Below are positions 44,955 through 58,869 of a DNA stretch of 64,000 nt, one piece after another. Location: contig CM041465.1 in the NCBI GenBank assembly GCA_023213395.1, positions 22,568,001 to 22,632,000 on the forward strand, given 5' to 3'. A program made the translations under genes and the position numbers. Position 1 is the stretch's first letter. Each line of letters opens with the position of its first letter. Source of the stretch: Cycas panzhihuaensis. Its lineage: Eukaryota; Cycadophyta. The notes beneath the pieces were generated by a model. That model was not told where the DNA came from. It did not search any database and saw nothing but the letters and a program-made list of their open reading frames with translations.

Positions 44955-47293
44955 TAGGGTTGTCGTCGTTGTATGAGTATACGTCCTACTGTGTGATGAC
45001 CTGAAGACTACCTGATCCACTAGTTGGTCGTATCTCGCCTGGATATGATCCCGCTCACTCTCCATTCCCTGGAGCCTCTCCTCCATGCTCCAAAACCTCT
45101 CCTCCATCCCTCTTGAGACACTCCTCTAGTACCGCCATCCTGATCTAGCTCTCAGCGTCTTTATCTACTCCCCCCTGTGCCTCCAACACCTATACCCAAC
45201 CTCACAGTGTGTCCCTCTCAACATGGGTCTCATCCAGCTCCCCCTGAAGCTTTCCTATATAGGCCTCATGCTCCTGGGACTCTATTATCCATACATCTCT
45301 TGCCCTAACCAATGGGGCGAATTCCACTGTATGAGCCCCTGCCAATTAAGGCTCCTCTCCTACCTAGATGGGAGGTTGCCCCTCTGCATAGGCCTGGGGG
45401 ATCATCTCCCGGACTACTGCCTCCACTAGTCTCTGCATCTCTGCCACTCCTGTGAAGTCTAACACACCATATATCAGTACATGTAATCATATATATTGAA
45501 CAAAATCAAATAACTAAATGCTAGGAAATCAAAAGACAACAGGAAAAGGTAGCATCTCACCTGTTGGGGCTGTCCGCTCCTTGACTCTAATGATAGCCTC
45601 CCCCTCTAGAGTTCCACTAGCTGCTGGTACCTCCTCCTCCTCTGGTACCACCTTAGTGACTTCTTGGATCATTGGGGCATCCCCAACCCCCTCTATGGGT
45701 GCTGCTTCTACCCTAGATCTCCCTATTATCCTTAGTCTATGGGCATATGTCTGTGGGCCCCTAACTCCTTCTACAACTCCAGATGGACCTGCCTCTCTCT
45801 CTATAGCTCCTGACAAATCTACCTCTCCTCCTGTGGCTCTCAAAGGTCCTGCCTCTCTACCTGATACCCCAGATGGCCCTGCCTCATCACCTCTATCATC
45901 TCCATTGCCATCATCATCATCGCTAGGGTTGACTCCCACTCTACCTACCTCGTCATCACTCCTCTACCTCACCCCTCGATATGGATTAGATATATATTCT
46001 TCCATGGTGAGGTGGTCTAGCAATGTAGCCTCCACTGACCAATGTATATGCACTTGATCCTCGGTCCCTCTAAACCAAGTCTTCCATTTGTGGACCATGG
46101 GTTCCCACTCTAAAATGGGGTGTGGTCCTCCTGTGGGTGCTAATGCTCCGAAGTGGTTAAAGAACCAGCACTATAGTAGTGTGCTGTATGAAATTCCTCC
46201 TCTTCCCACCAACCTAATAATATCCAACTGGGCGACCGGGTTCACTACTATCAGTGTGGCCCAGTCTAATCTCTCTCTAGCTTCACATCTCCTCATGACA
46301 TCCATCCATCTGCCAGGTATATCTCTATAGTTTTTTCTAAGATATCTAGAATAGAATGCATAGGGTAATCAGTTTCCTCACTCGAGAAGCTCTGGACATA
46401 ACCATAGTTTGTAGGGGTACCCCCATCCCCTCCCACCTATCATGTCTGGTGAAGAATGTCACTACCTCCTTGTGTGCTGGCTTATTGCTAGGTAGCGCCC
46501 CTAGCGATGCTGGTCTCCCGGTCGCTGGTATCCCTAGGATCCTCCTAATATCCCCTGGCATAACTGTAACATCCCCCACCTGGGGGAGGTGGAATACATG
46601 CCTACGCCTATCCTAGTGTGAGACTATGTCCACCAGAAGTCACTGATCTAATGTATAATGTGGCATCCTCGTGACCTTTAGTAGGCCACATCATGCTAAA
46701 ACCTACTTGTCCCCATAGGACATCATCTCCATAAAACTTAGCATAGCCATCCCAATGTTTTAGTGATTATCTACTATGACAACTGCCTGTAAAATACTCA
46801 AAAATTAGTTAGAACCTATCCAAGTCCATCTGCTAGCCCTGAGGATTACCTCTCCCTCCTCTCGGATCGAGATATGGCTCTCCTTTGGGCCACCTTTTTT
46901 TTTTGGTTTGTTTAGCTTTGCACTGCACTAAACTCTGTGGTGCTGCTGAGTTTAGCTTGGGTCCTACTGCAATCGGGGCCCTATGGCAAAGATCATGGCA
47001 CTGTGATTTTTACCATGATGCGAATGTCACCCCCCCAAAAAGGGAGATTTTTTGCCTAAAAAACCCAAAAATTTTCCCAAAGGTAGGCCTTCCTCTAGCC
47101 TACCAAGACTAGGGCTACCTAATGCCCGAGTCTCACCTCTTGTTGGGTCCAATTCAAACTCCAGAAGATCACTATTTTCCCTTAAGGGGCCCAAAAATTC
47201 ATAAAAAATCATTAAAAAGCCATTAAATTGAATTGACAAAATGGGGTTAGGCCTGGATGATCCACTTACTAGATCTAGTCTCGCCATTGCCAT
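44955..47293 (-). pseudogene. Gypsy-3 antisense PMD-type gene, three exons
   Basis: Exon 1 is 47270-47293 (MAMARLDL) with donor GTAAGT at 47269. Intron 1 is 46787-47269 (483 nt, acceptor TTTTACAG). Exon 2 is 45561-46786 and intron 2 is 45450-45560 (111 nt, GTGAGA...TTCACAG). Exon 3 runs from 45449 to about 44955. Both splice joints keep frame (phase 0, phase 1). Exon 2 has the PMD-like core RRHVFHLPQVGDVTVMPGDI, RWMDVMRRCEARERLDWATL and GGISYSTLLQCWFFNHF. It ends in a low-complexity REAGPLRATGGEVDLSG-type region. Exon 3 has a charged helical tail with MEER repeats. Against Gypsy-4 there is a 1-bp loss near 46345 and a few stops. It would encode about 560 residues. It may be a captured host gene; its role is unknown. 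Confidence 0.82.
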
Positions 47294-47453
47294 CTCATCT
47301 TCGTGGTCCTGCTTGCTACCTCTGTGCCCTGATACAATGGTTGGATCTCTCCCTATGTGCCTCCAAAATTGAGCGGCGCTCCACTGTGTAAGGGAGAGGG
47401 CTCTGAATCATTCATGAGCCTGTAAAAATAAATTCCATTTTCATTGAGTTTCC

Positions 47454-47460
47454 TTATATA
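47454..47460 (-). promoter_or_regulatory. Antisense gene TATA box, Gypsy-3
   Basis: CCTATATAAGG on the minus strand, 161 nt upstream of the antisense ATG at 47293, with the neighbouring GGGGGCC also conserved in Gypsy-4. Confidence 0.72.
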
Positions 47461-48018
47461 GGTGGGGGCCCCGACATGCACTCCCTCCATTTCTGTCTAT
47501 GTGACAGCCCTTAGGGCCATCCCTTGTCCTTGATCATGAATACCTTCTGTCCTAGGCTCCCATTTCACCCATGTGGACTCCATTTTGCTCATCTTATAGG
47601 TGTATTTATGGTGCATATTTGCCAGCTTCTGCAAGATCCCTTTTGTCTCATTTTACATTCCACCTCCATGTATACCTAAGTTTATACTTGTTTGGCTCAT
47701 TTTGCCATCCTAGACTTGTTTTTGCTGCCTGTTTGTGCTTTTGGGGTCCTCAAAGGGAGTGTCCCCTCCATTTAGGACTGCTTTTTGCTTCCTTAAGCAA
47801 TCTTTGTCACCCTAGAGTGGCCTTTTTGCTGCTCGTTCTTTCCCGTCAGTTGGATATTTCACTTCGCCCTCGGGCAACCCCATTATTGGGTCCTTTTGCC
47901 CTTCATGGCCTTCATTGTCAGTTATTCGAGTCTTTCATAGTTATTCTATATCATCGTATCCCCTCAATACCACCAACTTTGTCACATGTCATCTACTGAG
48001 ATACTTTTCCTTTCATTC
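47461..48018. other. Gypsy-3 divergent intergenic region
   Basis: The rest of the 725-bp gap between the antisense ATG (47293) and the RNase H ATG (48019). A plus-strand open frame at 47571-47999 has no recognised domain, and I cannot confirm that it is conserved in Gypsy-4. Confidence 0.5.
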
Positions 48019-48453
48019 ATGGCACTTCTTATCTTTACTGATGGGAAAAGCTACGATAACCCCAGTCCTTCTACTATTGCATGGATTCTCCATGACCCTA
48101 CCAGACATGATTTCCTATGTTTCAGGATCTTCCTCCTTGGGGCCACTAATAACGAAATTGAGTACACGGCCATTATCGAAGCCCTCATTGATGTGCTCTG
48201 TGTCCACCATAGACCTATAATCATCTTTTGTGACTCCCAAGTTGTGGTGTCCCATCTCACCCAGGTCTACCAGGTGTGATGCCCATGCTTGAGAATCCTT
48301 GTCTCAACCACTAGGTCCTTATTGGCTTATTTTCTATCTATTGACATCTGACACATTTCTCAGGCTCTCAACGTTGAGGTAGATGACCTTGTTCGCTTTA
48401 TCCTTGAGTGTCACTAACCTCTTTTCGATGACCCCTCTCAGAGACTTATCTAG
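48019..48453 (+). pseudogene. Gypsy-3 separate RNase H ORF
   Basis: ATG at 48019 (MALLIFTDGKSY). The type I RNase H motifs are in order: Asp in FTDG (48040), Glu in ATNNEIEYTAIIEAL, Asp in FCDSQVVVSHL and an Asp in the ALNVEVDDLV stretch. All four catalytic positions can be matched. A TGA at 48277 stands where Gypsy-4 has CGA, a CpG-type C-to-T change. Further stops follow before 48453. A longer open frame begins upstream at 47986, but the ATG five codons before IFTDG is shared with Gypsy-4. It lies about 4 kb downstream of integrase and is not part of pol. Confidence 0.83.
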
Positions 48454-48844
48454 TCACCCAGGCACCTAAGTCTTGGGCTATCTTGCACTTCACCTTACGA
48501 TCCATTTGCACCTCTAAAAGCCAGGTGCTAATGAGGTTAAACTATGGCAACCACCAAGTTTGTCTATTTAGTCCTTTCCTTATTATTATCATATCTTTTC
48601 TTTGCACCCCTACGATGGGGGCATTTCCCCATACATTATAGTTTCTAGTCAACTTCAGAGTAGCACGTAGGTAGCCCCTATGTGGTCTTAACTCCTTCTC
48701 CCATATCCACACATTCTACCATGATACTCACTAGCACCCTTGTCTCTTATCATGATTATGATTGTTATATATACATATGTTACTAATAGTGTTGTTGTTA
48801 GCATTTGCCATCGCATTGTGCTTCTGAGCAACGAGGCTCTGTAG

Positions 48845-48856
48845 CCAAGGGGGTAG
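48845..48856 (+). other. Gypsy-3 polypurine tract
   Basis: CCAAGGGGGTAG immediately before TGTTTCC of the 3' LTR. Confidence 0.85.
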
Positions 48857-51815
48857 TGTTTCCTAGCTACCGGGAATGGATATGAATGGGTCGACTCAAG
48901 TAAGCATAGGTATATTTCCATCTCCCTTCTCAGCCATTTCAGGAGGTAGATTAAAACATTGCTTGATTCACTACATGATTGAGTGCCTCATCTTTGTGAT
49001 TGCCATGCATCTTGCTGCTTGATCATGCTACACACCTTTAGCCTATGATGACCCGCAGGACATGCTCCTCCACGAGGCATACATCCCCATGGCACCTTAC
49101 AACCCTCTATTACACCTCCACATCTCCTCAAGCATCGACCAATTTGTGTGATCTGCTCACACCTTTGTCGCTTTATCATAACTCTTAGTATTTTGCTATG
49201 AGTGGTGGACATTTTGTGTCCATCCATATGTTTCGTGGGAGCCCTACCTCTCAACACCCTATCTGGTCTAGCCTGTTTACCGACTTGGAATGTCCCTAGC
49301 CACCTGGATAGGAGGGCCAGCCCCTCCTAGGCCTAGCATACCCCCTTCTTATGGCCCCCAAGACCTCTATTTTCCTTTTTATTGATTTTGGTCTCACATC
49401 ATGTTAAATTTTGTGGTACCGCGAAATTTTTTGCAATACCATGAAGTTTATCATAGTGTAACTGTTTATCTTTATTTTTTTTAATCCGCCATGGCAACTT
49501 TTACATTTTTCATAAAATTTCCATGTGGATTAGTGACTGCCTGAGTCCTAGCCTAACCTTAATTGCTCGATTAGGGCTAGGGTTAAGTATAAAGCCTAAA
49601 AATTACCTCATTTCCTCCTCTTACACTCTCTAACAATCTCATACAACTCTCTTTCTCTTGCTCTTATGCCACCTCTGCAAGCTTCCTCCTATAAGAAATG
49701 CCCTACATCTATTAAGATCTCCTAGACTCTGCCATCAACAGCTCCAATTCATGGAACTTATCTCATTAAGGAGCCTCACCAAGCAAAGACACCATTCAAA
49801 TCTTACATTCATAGGCGTATATCAGGTTTCTTCTCTAGATTTTGTAGGGATTCTCCTACAAGCACCCAGATTAGCCTCATCCTATACTGCTCTCAGGTAG
49901 GCATGCTGCAAATGCAGCCCAACAGGTAGCTCTTTGTGTTTCTCTTCATGTCATTTCCTTAGAACTCCTTTAAAAGTTAAGATCTTTTCCATATATCTTT
50001 TATTTTCAGTCCTTCTTAGCTTATGTAGGAGATATTTCCCTATGGATTTCCTTTTATATTTGCTTTTTCTTTCCACTATCTCGTTGGTCTCTCCAAGAGG
50101 GCTGTGAGGTGATCCACTTAAGGTGTGAGTGAAGGAAGCACTCAGTGGGTTCTGTACCCTACAAGGCTGGCTTCCCAAAGGGCAATCCCCCTTCTCCTCC
50201 TTTGCTCTCCTCCTTGTGTCCTCCTTGGCCCACCGGATGACCCCAAAAAGGAGGCTATTGATGGAACCAGTGTATGCGGCCCCTTGCTGCATTGTTTCTA
50301 GCCTTGAGAGCCCCATATCAGTATGGTATTTCAGCCCCTTAGTGGCATTATATCCTTCCTTTTTCCACTCCCTCATTAGGTGTTGTGCATGATACATACC
50401 ATAATTTTGGTAACACTTACAACGTTTCCAGTTTCTATAACATTTGCTCCTTTCACTATTGTCTACTATATAGGTTGCCTAAACCTACTATCCTTGTGCT
50501 CAAAGGTAGCATGGAGGTATTTGCATAAGAGGGTTAACCATTCTAAGGCTAACTACTAGCACTCATTACTTCTTGTGACTTATCTTGTTAAATATCTTGT
50601 ATTGTTTCTAGCACTTTGCTTGCAACTTGTGGCACTTTATCTCCTATATATGTATACGCATCTACTTGGTATTCTAGCTTCCCCTTGAAGGAATGGGAAG
50701 AACACCTTTTCTTTGTAGGTTTCATTACAACATTTGTGGAAAGGAAAAGGCGCTTCAATCTAGGTAAGTCTTCACCTTTCTCTTTTTCATTTCACTTCCT
50801 CACACAGTTGTTTTATTCTCTTTTGTCCTTTCTGGTTTCTTTCCTTTCTTTTCTTTTACACAGGGAAGGTAAGGAAGCCCCTCCAACACCACCTTTTGAA
50901 AACATTGGTGTGTCAGACAAGGACAAGGGAGCAAAGCACAACATACAGGTAAGCATCTTCTTCAGCAATATAACCTTCCGGGTACATATTTCCCTTCTTT
51001 CAAAGCTCTTTTCCTCTGTTATAACTAGGTCAATTATCATGCATAATAAACAACATAAAAGGAAAAAAGTAATCAACCAACTTGCATATGTTTATCTTGC
51101 ATATGCATGTTGCATGCTTCCTTTATAGGAAGGAGCATACCATAGGACTTATACCTCCATCCTCTCCTACCCGAATGCAAAATGTCCCTTAGCTTTACAT
51201 TTCCTAGCATACGTGCTTAAGTGTATTTAGAATACTTTTTTTCGATTTTCTTGTTTCAAAAGAAAACGAGAGTGAGAAAGTGTTTAAAGTTCCTCTTTTA
51301 TGATAGTAAACAAGCACACCTATATCATCCTTTCACACATACTCTTCATGTTCCTATTCATACACTCTACCCATGTCACTCTTTCCAGGACTTAGATCCC
51401 TCTGCTCATGTAGTGGCAAGTGGTCTCTTGCCAGCCCTCCTTCACTCATAGACCTATCTTAAGTGAGTTGACCTAAGGAGTTCTTGTTGTTTCACCTATA
51501 CCATATCACATTCCCGTAGTAGTTTTTCCTTCGTTAGGCCTTCCCTTTTCCTTCCAGCCATCTAAGGGTGGGAGGATACCATCATTCAGAGTTATCTGAG
51601 ATACCTTGCATGTATCTTTCCTTTCAATCCAAAAGTGCAAGCTACCTCGAGGAAGCTGTGCACCATTCGTGGGTCATGAACCTACGTTATGATGTACGGA
51701 TGCCCTATGTGGGTGTTTCTTCCACTTTGTAGGATTGTATTCTTATTCTAGTATTTACCGTCCATTGCCCCAATCTTTGCCGAGTGCAGTTACCATTCCC
51801 ATAGATGCGATTCCA
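48857..51815 (+). repeat. Gypsy-3 3' LTR
   Basis: A 2959-bp partner of 16880-19836, with a TATA box at 49588, the conserved block at 50863-50881, and end ATGCGATTCCA followed by cattg. No genes seen; the longer open frames align with equally open stretches of the 5' LTR and lack known domains. Confidence 0.93.
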
Positions 51816-53582
<1,767 letters not shown>

Positions 53583-56500
53583 CTGGCAACCATACTAGAG
53601 AACCTCCAATGAGGAAATCTTAGGATTCCTTTGATTTCCTAGTGTCATCCCTTATCTATCTTATAGGATCTTTGTAGTATAGTGGGTAATCTCAATGGCT
53701 TCATATAAAACTAATCTTCTTACTTCTATGGTTCTTAGGGCAAGGCATGAATGTAATGCTTCTCTCATTGCCTATGTGGCCTCCCTCCTACGGAAGAAGA
53801 ACCCTTCTATTCCTCTATTGCTACATCTAAATCAAGATCATCAATGGAGGGTTATCCATTATATTAGGCATATCACTTATATACTTCTGACTTACACCAT
53901 CCTTAAACATCATACCCTCACCAAGATCCCACCTAAGAAGGTGAGGATCCCATCTATGAGCAAACACAAGTCCATCTAGATTTCTATTCCTATCTTATAT
54001 ATGATGTAGAGGGTCCCTTCACCATGGATTACTCTCATCCTAATGAGAGGGCCTATGAGGACCTCCCCTCAAGTTTTTCCCAATATGAGGAACCCTCTAC
54101 CTTATACGAGCAAGATAGAATTCCTCCTAGAGATGTGGTGGAAGCATTGAGGTAATGCTTCAAAGCCCCAAGTGTCCAACCATCTCGTAAATAGTTGAAG
54201 CATTTCCTTTAATGCACAACATCTCCTACCTCTACCACCATCCACCCCACAACATCTTTATCTATGTCTTCTTCACCATCAGGGTCTATTCCTATGGTTC
54301 CCTCACTCGTGAGTACTCACTTGACTCAAGGGACATCCTAAGGCATGCGAACCTCTCAAATAGGGTTGAGTATACCTCTTATACAAACTGCTTTACCTCA
54401 ATTGATGGTGACATACTTACCCTTGATCCTACCTAGGGTGCCTTCACATTCATATGATTTGGATCGTGGAGGATATGTCCCCATGTATCCTCATCTATAA
54501 CCCATGGACCCCTCACTCTATGTGCCCCCAGGTTATACATCACAACCTTGGGGGCATAGAGGGCCAAACCCCCTTCTAATTTATGGGGTGGATGCACTCC
54601 ATCCTTATGGAGTTGAAACTCTTATAGGAGGACCCTATGAGTAGAACTAGGTCCCTTGTCCAACTCCACCCACCTTATGTACCACTTTATACATAGCTCC
54701 TTCATAAGTGGGGTCCGTTCCCTTACCTATTTCACACCCTCATGCAACTTTTCCTCTAGGGATATATCCACATACTTCTACTATACAAGTGTTGTACCCT
54801 CATAGTGGGGCAAGACCATGTCACCCATCACCTTATGTGGCATACCCCCATATGGGGGTAACCCCTTCATATCAATTAGGAGGAAACCCATATACTACTT
54901 ATGGTCATCCTTCCTAACCCCCCACACAATGGGAGTGGGTACCTATACCCATCTCCTTCTTCTTCCTAAGTTGATCTATTAACTCAACTAAGGGTCTATT
55001 ATTTTATTAATTATCAATCAATGCCTCTTTCTAATAAGGTTCTTAGGACCAACTTGTTGCCTTATCCTCTTAAGTTCCCAAGTTTAATGACACTTCTTCA
55101 CAGGACCTAACCAAACATGTTAGGGGATTTACCATGGCATGTATCAATTATTGGGCCTATGATAACATCCTAATGAAGCTATTTCCAAGATCCCTATAAG
55201 GAGATGCATTAAGATGGCTTTACTATCTCATTGCTTATTCTATTTTTACCTTCCAGTAGTTAGTCGATGAATTCATCAACTACTTTGATGTCACTAGACC
55301 CTTCAAAAGTAAGGTTAAAGCTCTTTTTATATTAAAATAAGGTCATATGAACCCAATCATGACTTTATGAGATAGTTTCATGATCTTCTTTAGTCCTCCA
55401 AGGCCACTTTACCTGAGGAGTTAAAGAGAGACATCTTTGTCAATGCCCTTCACCCTGAGGTATATGTGGAAGTCCTCAAAATAGAGGTAGCAATATGCGA
55501 TTCTATGATAGCTAAATACTTATCATTGGAGGCCATTGAGATTGAAGCAGGTCTCAAGAAACCTCCTAGATAATCATAACGTCGTAAGGTATCCCCTCCC
55601 CTACATGACTAAAAAAGCTAATAGCAACCTCCAAGGCCTTCTACTAGCACAACTAATAGGACCTTGGATCCCCTCACTTCAACCATATGTTCCTTCAAAT
55701 GTATGATCAAAGAACTAAAACTCCAACCAAACTAAGCTTTTTCTAAGTTACATTGACCCATCCACCAAGCCTCCCAAACCATACCACCTAAGGGTGGGAA
55801 CACCTAAACTTTTCAAGGAAGGAAGGCAAAGCCTCCTTTTAAGAATAAATGATGCTCCATGCATGGAGAGTGCCTACATGATGACTCACAATATTGGTCA
55901 TAACATCTTGAGCTTGCACCATGTCATGATGCCTCTCCTAAGAGGGCTTCTAAGCCTAATCTAGATCAACCTATTTATAAGGATCCTTTTCCAAACCATA
56001 AGGAATAGGATCAATCCACCTAGAATAGAAGGGCAAGAAATAGGAGATGATATTTCGATCCTCCTTCTAACCAGGCAAAGGGAAAGACACCTATATTAAG
56101 AAAACTAAGTCCTAATAACCATAAACTTCCACTAAGATCTAAACTATTTTGTAACTAGTTACAAGAATTAAAACTAAAATTTAATATGTAAGTTCTTAAA
56201 CCAGAGATAATACAATAAATAAATTAAAAATCCAAAGAATCATATATACACTAGATATAACATCGTAGAACCTTAGTAGTATTCTAGGGAAACATCTATA
56301 CAAGAAAGGTATCGATCTTTATTATCTAGGAATAGAGAAATATACATAATCTGCAACAAAATACTTATGGAAATACTAACTAACTACCTCTTCTTAATAT
56401 AGTACATCCAATCCATCATATATCATCAACACAATAAAAACACCCTAAATCAGGCTATATAAGAGAGTCATATAAGGCACAAATATTGACCATCAAATCT

Positions 56501-57660
56501 AGGTTATTTTGAATGAACAACCATGATTTTCTTTATAATTTAGTATGTTTAATAGTGCTAGCCTTTTGGGTTAGGGGCTATCACCCCCAAACCCTATCTT
56601 TGTAAGGGGGCAGGCGGTGGGGGGAGTAGTTTGATGCCCCATAAACCCCCCCAGCTAAGGGGGGCTTCCACCCCCCTTGGATCCTCCCATAAAAGTTTAG
56701 GGGGGAAATTGCACTGCTAGCCTATCAAAATTTTTGCTTCTAAAACATTGTTATCACATTATCTAACAACCTAGAGATCCATCCCTTTCGTTAAGTTATA
56801 GGTCCCAATATCCCTTATCTTATTAACCTAAAAACAAATGAAAGGGAGTCATCTAGATACTTGAGACTGACCCCATGTACCTAGTCACATAGTCTCAAGC
56901 TACCAAGGAGACTAACCAAGCCTGATCTTCCAAATAATAACCCCTTGGGGATACTCCCAGAATAGAGATTCCCTTAGTTTTACAGACCATCTCAGTCCAT
57001 ACTAGATGGTATGATTTTAGGAGGACTCTTCCCCATCCCACAAGGAAGGGAAAGACCTTCTCCATCCTTGAGGAGTTACACTCAATATTTGTAGGCACAT
57101 TTATGATGGACATCCTATGGAGTTACCCTAGGCAATGCACTCTTCTTTTAGAAGCTCTTGGTCAACAAGATGTTCCTATCTACACCATGAGTACCACCTC
57201 TCATGGACTCCCTATTATCTCATTTGATCCTCAAGATCTTCCATCTCCTATTAAATGGGAATGATTTTAGCACTACCCATTTGTCATTACCATTGATACT
57301 CCTAACTTTACCAAAAATAGGACAATCATAGATAATGATTTATTGATTAATGCTATGCCTATACGGATGATAAAAAAGTTAGGCATATAGGCTCTTAACC
57401 CTATTCCTTAGAAATACCAAAGATATGGTGGGAGAAAGAAGTGCCCTTTGGGGATAGTCACCCTCTCACTCATATTATAGGGGAAGACCATCCTTGTAGA
57501 TGTTATTATGTTCGACATCGATGTCAAGTATAATCTCTTATTGGGTCAACCATGGCTCAATCAAATGGGAGCTATTTGTTTGTCACACTAGGGACAACTC
57601 AAGTTTATCCACAAAGGAAAACTTAAGGTTATCACTCATGAGCTTCTTCCTTCTTTCACA
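53583..57660 (+). pseudogene. Gypsy-2 gag and protease, heavily decayed
   Basis: PBS-like CTGGCAACCATACTAGAG follows the LTR. An ATG at 53844 (MEGYP) and TAA at 53934 align with the Gypsy-4 start and stop. A Pro/Tyr/His-rich region (about 54480-54915) is followed by the gag core with FVNALHPEVYVEVLK-type sequence (about 55440). The CX2HX4HX4C finger near 55850-55898 has lost its last Cys (CSMHGECLHDDSQY). The protease region has TIIDNDLLINAMPI (57331) and YNLLLG (about 57530). Stops are frequent. A solo copia LTR (56094-56768) lies between gag and protease. Confidence 0.8.
56094..56768 (-). repeat. Solo copia LTR
   Basis: A 675-bp minus-strand LTR of the Copia-1/Copia-5 family, flanked by an exact TSD accta (56089-56093 and 56769-56773). 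There is no internal sequence, so it was left by LTR-LTR recombination. It includes the G-rich hairpin region near 56565-56590. Confidence 0.9.
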
Positions 57661-58869
57661 TCTCCTCCTGCTTTCCAAGTAGTCTTCAATGCTAGAGACA
57701 ATGATCTAGATGAGCCTCTCCCTTTCTTGGGGAGTCTTTTTTAGGGAGCTAGTCTTGACTAGGATGAACCCCTACCTTATCATGAACCTAACTTGGTTAG
57801 ATTCATACCTATTAGCATACATAACTATGGCTACCTAGATATCATGACTGATCCTGATTCACATGTTGAGGACCATGAGACTCCTCCCTAATGGGTCATG
57901 ATAATTTCTTACATATCTAGGGAGGCATCCCAAGTAAGCATACCCTTTCATATTGACTATCTAAGGTATTCTAAGTTACTAGATCTGAGCTAGTCACTCT
58001 TCCCATTTTCTTACTCTACTTAGATGGCTTCTCGTAGGTGTACATGTTGATGTCCCACTCATAACGATACCTCATCTTCATGCCCTAGACCCATGTTTGA
58101 TCTCTTTATTGATCTAGAGTAATAAGCCAAATCGAGCTCCATGGGGGTACCTTACCTAGATACAAAGGTATGCTATGCATATAAGAGCTACCATGAACAA
58201 ACTCATTACTTCTTTAGGACTTCTAAGGTATCCGTACTTACTACATCCTATCCTTACTTAAATCACTACCCTCACCTTGAAGGGGCATGCAATTCCTCTT
58301 ACCCAAGCATCACATGATGATACCTAATCTAACTAGGTAATTATGTGTACTTAGTGTGTGTTTAAAGCCATGAACAAAAGTAAGTAATGCCATCGAAACA
58401 TCCAATACCATCAAAACATCTATGCATCTCTATCATACATTGGTACATCCATGTATCCACAACAACTAATCAAAAGTGAAAATCCATATAAAAAGGGGTA
58501 TCAATGATGACCCTGTCTCTCTCTATATATAGTCATCAAAATAATAAAATGGTATAATAGCATAATGCACTCTAAGAAGCCAAAAGCCTTATAGGGGGAG
58601 TACAATCATTTACATACATAGTATGGAACCCCTTAGAGGTCTGAGATTTCCTTTGATAAAAAATAAATCATACATGAAGTCCCATATAGTAGTCTAGACA
58701 TGATCATAGAATGTCACCCTCTAGCCATCCTTCTCACTAGTTTAGGGACCAGGCTCCTCCTAGGTCATTGTGAGGTCCTAGCTTTGCTTCTCTCATCGCA
58801 CACATGGCTCTCATCCCTTAGCCTCCTATGGGAGGGTGTAGTTCTGTGTGTATAAGAGGCCCTAGATGC
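57661..58869 (+). other. Gypsy-2 linker remnant and spacer
   Basis: Contains a decayed acidic-linker trace (FIPISIHNYGYLDIMTDPDS, about 57800-57860) but no RT or integrase motif that I can find. The pol core is missing here too. The CATA-rich spacer resembles 29273 and 44081. Confidence 0.6.

Larger units (their letters stand above)
16880..51815 (+). mobile_element. Gypsy-3: most complete Tat-type gypsy element, with nested insertions
   Basis: LTRs 16880-19836 and 48857-51815 (2957 and 2959 bp), imperfect TSD tattg (16875-16879) / cattg (51816-51820), PBS at 19837 and PPT at 48845-48856. Removing Copia-5 (19952-37608) leaves about 17.3 kb of its own sequence. Internal order: gag, protease, acidic linker, RT, integrase, antisense PMD-type gene, sense RNase H ORF. 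It is the only gypsy copy here that retains RT and integrase. All frames are broken. Confidence 0.93.

Noticed and set aside
47027-47293. Minus-strand ORF MAMARLDLVSGSSRPN... read as a single unspliced protein
   Set aside because: Only the first 8 codons match the other copies. The sequence from GTAAGT onward behaves as intron 1.
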